Below, one piece after another: positions 56,996-64,000 of a stretch of DNA of 64,000 bases; within the stretch, counting starts at the first letter, position 1; every line of letters begins with the position of its first letter. This stretch comes from Nostoc sp. UHCC 0926. GTDB lineage: Bacteria; Cyanobacteriota; Cyanobacteriia; Cyanobacteriales; Nostocaceae. A program made the position numbers and the translations under genes. Where the stretch lies: contig NZ_CP117768.1 of assembly GCF_028623165.1 (NCBI RefSeq), forward strand, positions 2,170,001-2,234,000. Direction: 5' to 3'. The notes under the pieces were generated by a model. That model made no database searches. It saw nothing but the letters and a program-made list of their open reading frames with translations, and was not told where the DNA came from.

Positions 56996-57123
56996 ATTTT
57001 CTTGTTTTTCCATAACTTTATCTTCCCACAAGAAAATTCATCTTTCGTTGGCAGGATGGTAGACATACCATCAACTCTTTAGAAAAAAGCTGATAATCTA
57101 AAATCCAAAATTTAAAATCCAAA

Positions 57124-58188
57124 ATGGTCAAGATGCGGGCGTTATTGTCTGGATATTATGGTAAAGGTAATGGTGGTGACGAAGCTTTGTTAGCAACGCT
57201 TTTGCAAATGTTACCACCTGATGTTACGCCTGTGGTGCTTTCGGGGAATCCAGAGGAAACGCGCGATCGCTACAATGTAGAAACCTACAATCGCATGGCT
57301 CCCTTACCTGTACTGCAAGCTTTACGCTCTTGCGATGCCTTGATTTGGGGCGGCGGCAGTCTTATTCAAGATGTTACCAGTACCATCAGCCCATTTTATT
57401 ATGGGGGACTGATGGCATTGGCGCAGAAAATGGGTTTGAAAACTGTTGCTTGGGCGCAGGGTATTGGCCCGTTAGTGCGTCCGCAAACTAACTGGTTAGC
57501 ACGGCAAACCTTTGCTAATTGTACCAAAGTTAGTGTCCGCGATCGCGCCAGTGCTGCTTTATTATCTGATTGGCAAATTCCTTGTATTATAGCTCCTGAC
57601 CCAGTTTGGGCGTTAGAATCTAAACCAGTACCAGGACTTTGGGATTTACCTGCGCCGAGAGTTGCTCTAACGTTGCGATCGCATCCCCAACTGACTCAAA
57701 CACGCCTAGCAAACTTGACTCGGGCTTTGGTGGATTTTCAAAAAGCCACGCAGGCTTTTATTTTACTACTACCGTTTCAAAAAAGTGAAGATTTAAGTAT
57801 TGCCGAAGCTATTCAACCCCAACTTAAAGATGTCAGCAAGATTTTGTGTCTGGAAGATCCGCAACTTTTGAAAGGTGTGTTTCGCGGTGTTGAGATGGCA
57901 ATTGGGATGCGTCTGCACAGCTTGATTATGGCTGCGGCTGTTGGTTGTCGCTGTTTTGCTCTCAGTTATGACCCTAAGGTAAATCGTCTTATGGAAGACT
58001 TGGAAATGCCTGGGTGGGATTTAGCGAGTTTACCCGAAGACCCGAATTTGATTAGTCTGACTTGGATGGAGCATTACGCTAACGGTGATCCGTTATCACC
58101 TGAGCAAATACAATCTTTGGTAGATAGAGCATTAATGCACCGCGAGTTATTGAGCCAAGCTTTATTTAATATAGGACTTACGCAATAA
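57124..58188 (+). CDS. csaB: Polysaccharide pyruvyl transferase CsaB
   Basis: 354 residues. LLSGYYGKGNGGDEALL, IWGGGSLIQDVTS, AWAQGIGPL and IGMRLHSLIMAAA are the signature segments. CsaB pyruvylates a cell-wall polymer, making the anchor recognised by SLH domains. This fits the SLH-domain porin at 45.9 kb. The start may also be ATG 57133 (MRALLSG). Confidence 0.93.
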   Translation: MVKMRALLSGYYGKGNGGDEALLATLLQMLPPDVTPVVLSGNPEETRDRYNVETYNRMAPLPVLQALRSCDALIWGGGSLIQDVTSTISPFYYGGLMALAQKMGLKTVAWAQGIGPLVRPQTNWLARQTFANCTKVSVRDRASAALLSDWQIPCIIAPDPVWALESKPVPGLWDLPAPRVALTLRSHPQLTQTRLANLTRALVDFQKATQAFILLLPFQKSEDLSIAEAIQPQLKDVSKILCLEDPQLLKGVFRGVEMAIGMRLHSLIMAAAVGCRCFALSYDPKVNRLMEDLEMPGWDLASLPEDPNLISLTWMEHYANGDPLSPEQIQSLVDRALMHRELLSQALFNIGLTQ

Positions 58189-58240
58189 CTCTCTGAAACC
58201 TTATTCCTTCCCTGCGGGAAGCCGCTGCTGCGTCTATGTG

Positions 58241-58279
58241 TCCTTTGCGTCCTTTGCGTCCTTTGCGGTTCGTTTTTTC
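58241..58279. repeat. Short tandem repeat CCTTTGCGT, second site
   Basis: Three copies ending CCTTTGCGGTTCGTTTTTTC, as at 12453-12494. Six Ts follow; may act as a weak transcript end for csaB. Confidence 0.75.
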
Positions 58280-58578
58280 ATGACTCTGCGTAAGTAACGT
58301 AATAATTAAGACTAAAAAAATACAAAATTTTGTTAAAGTAAGTAAGCGCAAATAATTAGAATATGGTGTAGCGTAACGCACCAAAAACCTGAAATCGTGC
58401 CCTATGGAAGCCGTAATACACCCTACAGCTTCTCAATAAGAGACTGCGCCAACGCGACGCACAAGAGACAAAGACCCTCTTGCTTGATAGCTTCTCCGTA
58501 GGAGTACGGAAGGTACCCGACCTGGAAGCAAGTGGCGTGGAAAGAGGCGTCTTGTTGGTAATCTTATGGCGGGAAGGG
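58280..58578. other. Spacer with scattered repeats, no gene
   Basis: Fragments of GC-rich Nostoc repeats around 58440-58550 (GCTTCTCCGTAGGAGTACGG). No gene. Confidence 0.5.
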
Positions 58579-58662
58579 AGTAATTATCAAGATTTTGTGA
58601 AATGATTATGAAATTACTAGGAAGTAATTGTCAAAATTTTATAAAGTGATTATGAAATTACT
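58579..58662. repeat. Two direct 40-bp units with inverted ends
   Basis: 58579-58618 and 58623-58662 are similar (AGTAATT.TCAA.ATTTT...TGATTATGAAATTACT), period 44. Each unit starts AGTAATT and ends AATTACT, so each could fold as a stem. They lie 75 bases before the GT87 start. Confidence 0.75.
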
Positions 58663-58736
58663 TAAGTATCTGTTATAAAAATTGACTTCAGCGATATTAT
58701 TTCCGAAATACAGAAATAATTATTGAGATTATTCAG

Positions 58737-60212
58737 ATGATCAGCTTTGGCTTTTGGAACCTAATTATAGTAATTGTAGTTGCTTTAGTTCTCAAAAATA
58801 ATTGGCGATTAGATGGTGAAAAGGCAGCCTGGAAAAATTCTTTATTCTTAAAATCTACTGTGAGCCAACGGTTGATACAATTTTTTCGTCAACCAATTGT
58901 TAACTTACTCGTCCAAGCAGTTGTTGTATTAGTCGTTACAAGATTTCTCTGTTATACAGGTTGGCTAGTTTATTTCCTAAATCAACCACATCCACCCTTA
59001 TGGGATTTTCAGTGGTATTATGTGGCGAGTAAATTGGCTCATCAACATTTGAGTCCCTTTAATGTCGAGATTTTTAACCAAACTTTCTGTACCATAACTA
59101 AGGTGTGTGGATCTCTTCCACCGTTTGTCTATCCACCTAATATTATTCCTCTGGTCTGGTTTCTCGGTTATTTTTCGATGAATACTGCATTTAAAATCTC
59201 GATTGTGATGCATATATTAGCAATCGGTTTGGCCTTATGGGGAGCGAATATCCTCTTGGAGTCGAAGTCGCCAGCTTTGAGAACTATTTGCACAATCTCG
59301 GTTGCCTTGATTTATGGCTTAGTTCGCGATTTTCAAGTTGGTAATATTGCCATTTTCATTGCAGTTCTGATTTTATGGATGTTTATCTTGGCTAGAAAAC
59401 ATCAGGATATTCCAGCAGGTGTTTGCTTGGGGCTTGCCCTTTGTAAACCAACATTAGCTGCATTATTTATTCTGTATTTTCTCCTTAAAAGAAGATTTTC
59501 TCTAGTTTTTGTATCTGTTGTCACAGTCACTTGTCTAGTATTTTTAGGTCTAGCCTTAACGGGCAATTCTTTGACACAATTCCTGTCGGATGCAGCTCGG
59601 GGATTTTTACTCTGGCAAAATGATCCATCAGTTAGCCCTTATATTTCGATCGGTCGCCTTGATTTGATGGTTGTGGGCCCAAGATTATTCCCTAATAACC
59701 CATTCTTTGCCAAGCTTTTGTCAGATATAATTGTTCTGATACTCGTTGGTTTGGCAGGTTGGTATTGGTATCTACAACAATCTTTCACAGCCTGGTCAAA
59801 AAAAATCTACTTAGCAGAAATGGTAATAGTTTCTTGCTTGAGTATTGGCATCAACTATTCACAGGGAACTAGTTCTGTGATGTTAATACCTGCTGTGGTT
59901 TTTTTGCTAAATGATTTGCTGTATCAGATCAGGTATTGTACATTCTCTAAAAGAAGAATGTCTGTTTGGTTAGCAGGGGTTTGCTCTCTTGCAGTGCAAA
60001 CAGCAGTTATTCATGGCTGGCTCATGGGTTCTCTAGCAAAGCACTGGAACGTGAAAGCAGGAGAATTGCCATACATTATGAAAGTAACTATCTTCGCCCT
60101 ACCGAGTTATGCCATTTTAGGAATCACCCTAAGTATTTTAGTCTTAGCAATTAGTTCCCTTGGTCAAAAACAGGTTCTTAAATTTGAACCTTTGAATCGG
60201 GTGTCAATTTAA
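58737..60212 (+). CDS. GT87 (DUF2029) family membrane protein
   Basis: 491 residues, about ten hydrophobic helices. The polar loop HPPLWDFQWYYVASKLAHQHLSPFNVE (Asp after the first helices) and LGLALCKPTLAALFILYFLLKRRF are characteristic of GT87/DUF2029 polyprenyl-phosphate mannosyltransferase-like enzymes. Acceptor unknown. The last codons lie inside the left terminal repeat of the small element at 60205. Confidence 0.8.
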   Translation: MISFGFWNLIIVIVVALVLKNNWRLDGEKAAWKNSLFLKSTVSQRLIQFFRQPIVNLLVQAVVVLVVTRFLCYTGWLVYFLNQPHPPLWDFQWYYVASKLAHQHLSPFNVEIFNQTFCTITKVCGSLPPFVYPPNIIPLVWFLGYFSMNTAFKISIVMHILAIGLALWGANILLESKSPALRTICTISVALIYGLVRDFQVGNIAIFIAVLILWMFILARKHQDIPAGVCLGLALCKPTLAALFILYFLLKRRFSLVFVSVVTVTCLVFLGLALTGNSLTQFLSDAARGFLLWQNDPSVSPYISIGRLDLMVVGPRLFPNNPFFAKLLSDIIVLILVGLAGWYWYLQQSFTAWSKKIYLAEMVIVSCLSIGINYSQGTSSVMLIPAVVFLLNDLLYQIRYCTFSKRRMSVWLAGVCSLAVQTAVIHGWLMGSLAKHWNVKAGELPYIMKVTIFALPSYAILGITLSILVLAISSLGQKQVLKFEPLNRVSI

Positions 60213-60359
60213 CATGAGTTCGACGGATCATATAGTGTTCGCCTAATTAGTCGAATAAAAAACTCTAAGAGGTTTTACTACGCAAGACCTTTTCCTCTCC
60301 GACGGGCGAGAGGGAAAGGTTTGAACGTTAGTTCAAGGCAGGAACTCACGTCAATTTAA
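60205..60359. repeat. MITE-like element, copy 2 of the 6.4-kb family
   Basis: Ends CAATTTAACATGAGTTCG and GGAACTCACGTCAATTTAA are imperfect inverted repeats. The inside has TAAGAGGTTTTAC, a CCTCTCC...GAGAGG hairpin, and GTTCAAGGCAGG, as in 6395-6571. The left end overlaps the stop codon of the GT87 gene. Confidence 0.65.
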
Positions 60360-60406
60360 AACACCAGGAATCATATTGATGCGACAATTTAAAATCAATT
60401 TTGCCT

Positions 60407-61186
60407 TTAAGCGCTGACAATTCCTGACCACTGAACTTTTTTCTCTTTCTCCCGGCGGTAAGAAAAGAAATGCTCTGGAGTTTGAAAAGTACAATAAGGT
60501 GCGATCGCAACTTGTTCTGCACTAATCCCCAAATTTTCTAGTTGTAAGGTATTCACTCGCCGGACATCCAACTTTACCTTTCCAGGATTGGGATCTTCCA
60601 GCAAGGGTGAATTGGGTAGCTCATGTAATGCAGTTAGAATTTTTTGTTGATCATCATGTGGTATAATACTAGCCCCAATTTCGGCAGCCACTTCGATAGA
60701 GACTTGGTAAACCTCACCAGCGATCGCCGGGCCCATCGCAATTCTCAAATCATCGAGTTTGCTACCTTGAGATTGGAGTCGAGCGATCGCTAAGGGCACA
60801 ATTTTCTTGGCAGTTCCCCGCCAGCCTGCGTGTAATGCTGCCACTCGTCCAGTTACCACATCCCCAATCAGTACGGGTGTACAATCTGCACTAGCTACCC
60901 AGACTGCTTGTAGAGGCTGCTCACTAATTAAACCATCCGCCGATGCTAAATCCTCCCCAACAGTGCTTAAGAAGCTCTCAACTTCTTGGGGAGTCAGAAC
61001 AGTATTGCCATGAACCTGCTTTAAGCGATAGACTGATGCCGCTGGTTGCAATACTTCTGTGATAACTTGTGGCGATCGCGGCCAAAACTGCTGGGTAAAG
61101 AAGCCGTGATGCCAATGTTCCAGAATACTACAAGTTAAATAGGGCAGTCCTTCCCAATTGCGCCAGTACCAAGTGTGCATCTTCAA
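60407..61186 (-). CDS. pgeF: Peptidoglycan editing factor PgeF (YfiH/laccase-domain)
   Basis: 259 residues. The zinc/purine-binding motifs KQVHGNTV, ASADCTPVLIGD, ALHAGWRGTAKKI and the C-terminal CTFQTPEHFFSYRREKEK are those of the YfiH family, which removes L-Ser mis-incorporated into peptidoglycan precursors. Divergent from birA with 71 bases between them. Confidence 0.93.
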   Translation of the reverse strand: MKMHTWYWRNWEGLPYLTCSILEHWHHGFFTQQFWPRSPQVITEVLQPAASVYRLKQVHGNTVLTPQEVESFLSTVGEDLASADGLISEQPLQAVWVASADCTPVLIGDVVTGRVAALHAGWRGTAKKIVPLAIARLQSQGSKLDDLRIAMGPAIAGEVYQVSIEVAAEIGASIIPHDDQQKILTALHELPNSPLLEDPNPGKVKLDVRRVNTLQLENLGISAEQVAIAPYCTFQTPEHFFSYRREKEKKVQWSGIVSA

Positions 61187-61257
61187 CCAAACCTAAACAG
61201 AAATCACTCATCAGCCAATCAATGTTAACTTGAACAACGGAATTTGGCTTAACTGCT

Positions 61258-62076
61258 GTGGAATTTAATCTGCAAAACTTGGAAGCAGCCTTGAAAGCAG
61301 GGCGTAAGTATACATATTTACCATTTTCTCTTCACTTTTTTGAAAGCGTCTCCTCAACTAACCAAACCCTCTGGAACTTGCTCAACCAAGGGGCTATTTC
61401 AGGAACAGTAGTAATTGCAACTGTGCAATCTGCTGGGCGGGGACAATGGGGACGCCAGTGGATTTCTCCGGTTGGGGGATTATATGTTTCGGTAGCAATT
61501 TCTTTCGACTACAAAATAGAGGCTACTGACAGCTACCAGCTAACTTTTGCTAGTGCTTGGGGAATTGCGTCTCAATTACGCCAATGCGGTGTAGATGCTG
61601 GGATAAAATGGCCCAATGATTTAGTTTTAAATGGTCGCAAACTAGGCGGCATTTTGACAGAAACCAAAGTAAGCAAAGGACAAATCACCCAAGCAGTAAT
61701 TGGTGTTGGTATTAACTGGACAAACACAGTACCGGAAACTGGAATCAATCTGGAATCGTGGCAAGCTTCCCAAGATTTCAGACCAATTTCTTGTCTGGAA
61801 ACGCTAACCTCTACAGTCTTACTGGGAATAGAATCCGGTATGGAGTGCCTTTGTCAAGAAGGAGTAAGCATACTCTTGTCTCGCTATTTAGATTTGCTTA
61901 CAAACATGGGTGATAAGGTGTACGTCAATAATCTTTCAGGTACTGTAGTTGGGGTGACTCCTCAAGGAAATTTACGAGTTGATTTGGAAACAGATGATAC
62001 AAAGGAACTAATTACACCGGAAATTTATATTCAACCCGGTACAATCAGTTTGGGGTACCATAAATCTTCCGTTTAA
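61258..62076 (+). CDS. birA: Biotin--[acetyl-CoA-carboxylase] ligase
   Basis: 272 residues from GTG 61258. VSSTNQTLWNLL, SAGRGQWGRQWISPVGGLYVSVAI (biotinyl-AMP loop) and GIKWPNDLVLNGRKLGGILTE are the catalytic motifs, followed by a small C-terminal SH3-like domain. It lacks the N-terminal DNA-binding domain, so it is a ligase only, not a repressor. Confidence 0.95.
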   Translation: MEFNLQNLEAALKAGRKYTYLPFSLHFFESVSSTNQTLWNLLNQGAISGTVVIATVQSAGRGQWGRQWISPVGGLYVSVAISFDYKIEATDSYQLTFASAWGIASQLRQCGVDAGIKWPNDLVLNGRKLGGILTETKVSKGQITQAVIGVGINWTNTVPETGINLESWQASQDFRPISCLETLTSTVLLGIESGMECLCQEGVSILLSRYLDLLTNMGDKVYVNNLSGTVVGVTPQGNLRVDLETDDTKELITPEIYIQPGTISLGYHKSSV

Positions 62077-62166
62077 ATTTGAGGTTTGTTCAAAATTTCG
62101 CTCTTTGGGCAAGACAAACCACTAGCATCATCTCTTTAGGCTAATTACACACAACTGAGAGAACAA

Positions 62167-63747
62167 ATGACGCAGCGCAATAATTCTGCCCATCATCGTT
62201 TGCATTACTTATGGCAGCAAGGTCTAACGAAAAAACGCTTTGCCTCAACGCTACCAGCTCAGAGCCTTTGTTGGCTGAGTAGCGTCAGCCTCCTCAGCGG
62301 CGGCTTTGTGTTTGCCCAAACGGAAACACAAGTAGACAATATCGTTCCCACTGTTGAAAATTCCCAGCCAACAGCAATTACAAACCCAGTTAACACTGAG
62401 CGAAGCCGAAGTGTTAAAAAACAGGCTGTAGCACCCGAAGCAGCGCCAGCGCAACCGGAATTTTCTCAACGACGAGCCAGACTCAGCCAGAGATTACATA
62501 AGACAAAGGTTGCTCAATCAAAAGAGCCAGTTAGGCAATCTACACCCAAAATCGAAGCTGCCCAAGCTGTTGTGATTATCAGACAGTCAAAACCCAAGGT
62601 AGAAACCTCCCAGGCTACTCCTGCAAGGGTGAGACTGGAAAAACCCAATACCCCTGCCCGTTCTTTACCTGAAAAACTAAGAGAAGTTGCTCAACCAGCA
62701 AATAACTCGAACAGCACTGTCAGTGCAACGGCGGGGAAAACCAAGGATTATAATAACGCCTATATTGATCCTAATAGTTATGACAGTGGTGCCACAGGTA
62801 TTTATCAAGCACCAAATTCCGTAATCCTCACAGAACGCGCCAGTGGTTGTCGAGCCATTTTGCCGTCAGGGCAAAGTGTATTAGGCGGCGTTTGTGCCAA
62901 AATACCCCAGAGGAGTGTAGCTGATTCTAATGGTAAACCAGCACCTAATTGGCTCAGAAGAAGTCAAAATGCCCAATTACCAGTAGTTCCACCCGTGCGA
63001 CAGATTGCAACTACTGGCAACACCAGTAGATGGCGTCCTACTCAAAGTGGTTCTAGTGGTGTCACCAAGAGCGCATTTCGTCCGAATCGGTTTATCCCGA
63101 ATCCCAGCGAGTTCAGCCCCACAACAGTCAGTGCAACTCCCATCGCACCGAGTGGCGGGACTTTACCTCCACCAATGGCAGATGGCAACATTGCACCCCG
63201 CCCCAGCACTGTAGCTTACGACTTCTCGCTAGCATCAGTATTACCGCAAATCCCGTACACTGGGGTAGTCGCTTATAGTGGTACGGGAATGATGTATCCA
63301 TTATCTATTCCCGCTCCCATTACTTCTTTGTTTGGTTGGCGAGTTCATCCAATCACGGGTAATCAACGCTTCCATGCTGGTACAGACTTGGGTGCGCCTA
63401 TGGGAACACCAGTTTTGGCAGCAGCTGCTGGTCAAGTGGAAACTGCTAACTGGGTGGGTGGTTATGGTTTAACCGTTATCCTGAATCACAAATCTGCTGA
63501 ACAAACTCTCTACGGTCACATGTCAGAGATCCTTGTTCAACCTGGTCAGTGGGTACAACCTGGAACTGTGATCGGGCGAGTTGGCAGCACTGGGGCCTCC
63601 ACAGGCCCTCACCTGCACTTTGAAGTTCGCCACCTAACACAAGATGGGTGGGTTGCAACTGACCCAGGCGTGCAATTACAGTCCGCCCTCAGCCAGTTAG
63701 TCCGAGGTTTGCAAACCGCTCAGGTAAGCCAACAACCAGGCAGCTAG
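62167..63747 (+). CDS. M23-family peptidoglycan peptidase, secreted
   Basis: 526 residues. Signal-like hydrophobic stretch (about 33-50, LCWLSSVSLLSGGFVFA), a long basic Pro/Ser/Thr/Gln-rich region (about 60-370, probably disordered), then an M23 (LytM) domain at the C-terminus: FHAGTDLGAPMGTPVLAAAAG and YGHMSEI...STGPHLHFEVRH carry the zinc ligands (HxxxD, HxH), so the enzyme should be active. It cuts peptide cross-links of the wall. Confidence 0.9.
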   Translation: MTQRNNSAHHRLHYLWQQGLTKKRFASTLPAQSLCWLSSVSLLSGGFVFAQTETQVDNIVPTVENSQPTAITNPVNTERSRSVKKQAVAPEAAPAQPEFSQRRARLSQRLHKTKVAQSKEPVRQSTPKIEAAQAVVIIRQSKPKVETSQATPARVRLEKPNTPARSLPEKLREVAQPANNSNSTVSATAGKTKDYNNAYIDPNSYDSGATGIYQAPNSVILTERASGCRAILPSGQSVLGGVCAKIPQRSVADSNGKPAPNWLRRSQNAQLPVVPPVRQIATTGNTSRWRPTQSGSSGVTKSAFRPNRFIPNPSEFSPTTVSATPIAPSGGTLPPPMADGNIAPRPSTVAYDFSLASVLPQIPYTGVVAYSGTGMMYPLSIPAPITSLFGWRVHPITGNQRFHAGTDLGAPMGTPVLAAAAGQVETANWVGGYGLTVILNHKSAEQTLYGHMSEILVQPGQWVQPGTVIGRVGSTGASTGPHLHFEVRHLTQDGWVATDPGVQLQSALSQLVRGLQTAQVSQQPGS

Positions 63748-63802
63748 ATTGGAAATTTTGGATTTCGGATTAATTTAAAATCCAAAATCCAAAATCTAAA
63801 AT
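63748..63802. repeat. Heptamer-type tract (TTTTGGA / TCCAAAA)
   Basis: ATTTTGGATTTCGG and TAAAATCCAAAATCC with inverted copies form an AT-rich hairpin between converging genes. Similar tracts are at 14010, 25380-25550 and 57090. Confidence 0.75.
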
Positions 63803-64000
63803 TCACAGATACCCGTGTTCTGCTAAGAATGCGGGTGTAATGCCATCTATACTAGTTTCATCAGGGGCTGTGGTGTGTGGGTTGCCAGAGGAAAGGAATT
63901 TTTCCACATATTTGCCGAGAATATCCCCTTCTAGATTCACCAAACTGTCAGAAACCAAATAGCGAAGATTTGTCTCGGCATAGGTGAGGGGAATTACTGC
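63803..64000 (-). CDS. C-terminal end of an unidentified protein
   Basis: 66 residues in an open frame reaching the window edge: AVIPLTYAETNLRYLVSDSL ... AEHGYL, stop TGA at 63803. Clearly coding, but not recognised from the tail alone. Converges with the M23 peptidase. Confidence 0.6.
   Translation of the reverse strand, partial: AVIPLTYAETNLRYLVSDSLVNLEGDILGKYVEKFLSSGNPHTTAPDETSIDGITPAFLAEHGYL

Overview
The window is a stretch of chromosome from a filamentous, Nostoc-like cyanobacterium (order Nostocales). The octamer GCGATCGC (HIP1) occurs throughout. Genes typical of cyanobacteria are present: the dark-operative protochlorophyllide reductase genes chlN/chlL, several cyanobacterial DUF families (DUF3318 twice, DUF5331, DUF3593/DUF2499), an SLH-domain porin and the phosphate two-component pair sphR/sphS. 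Short intergenic repeats of the Nostoc kind are abundant. The species cannot be fixed from sequence alone.

Layout. 0-4.3 kb: the end of an asparaginase gene, initiator tRNA-Met with terminator, a membrane-associated P-loop GTPase-like protein, and an AT-rich island with an apparently decayed restriction-modification locus. 4.3-8 kb: a STAS/sugar-transferase fusion, queE, a DUF3318 protein and a YbjN-like protein. 8-12.4 kb and 16.5-19.7 kb are accessory regions full of decay: a LysR regulator with an internal deletion, a retropepsin-like protein, three modules that pair an HNH endonuclease with a small helical protein (one intact, two broken), and further pseudogenes. Between them lies the chlL-DUF5331-chlN cluster. 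19.8-26.8 kb: clpB, an SRPBCC protein, rubredoxin, a flavoprotein and lpxD. 26.9-28.8 kb: a TnpB element and an 8-copy 21-bp tandem repeat. 28.8-34.4 kb: an HdrB-like protein, acyl carrier protein, fabF and transketolase.

34.8-39.4 kb holds an AAA ATPase/subtilisin-like protease pair matching the IetAS type of plasmid-stability/anti-phage system. It is preceded by a perfect 24-bp palindrome, and the protease carries a large internal duplication. 39.7-48 kb: a glycine-zipper secreted protein, a GT-C membrane protein, a second DUF3318 gene, a diguanylate cyclase bounded by perfect inverted IS630-type ends, an SLH porin and a Crp-family remnant. 48.2-51 kb: the sphR-sphS-phoU phosphate operon. 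51.6-53.8 kb: two tandem coiled-coil proteins that may be filament formers. 54-64 kb: Uma2 nuclease, hisA, DUF2499/DUF3593, csaB, a GT87 membrane protein, pgeF, birA, an M23 peptidase and the end of an unidentified gene.

Most genes are housekeeping: pigment, lipid A/fatty acid and cell envelope synthesis, carbon metabolism and phosphate sensing. The accessory material is mainly nuclease modules, a likely defence operon, IS/MITE elements and their remains. All calls come from reading the sequence; no database search was run.
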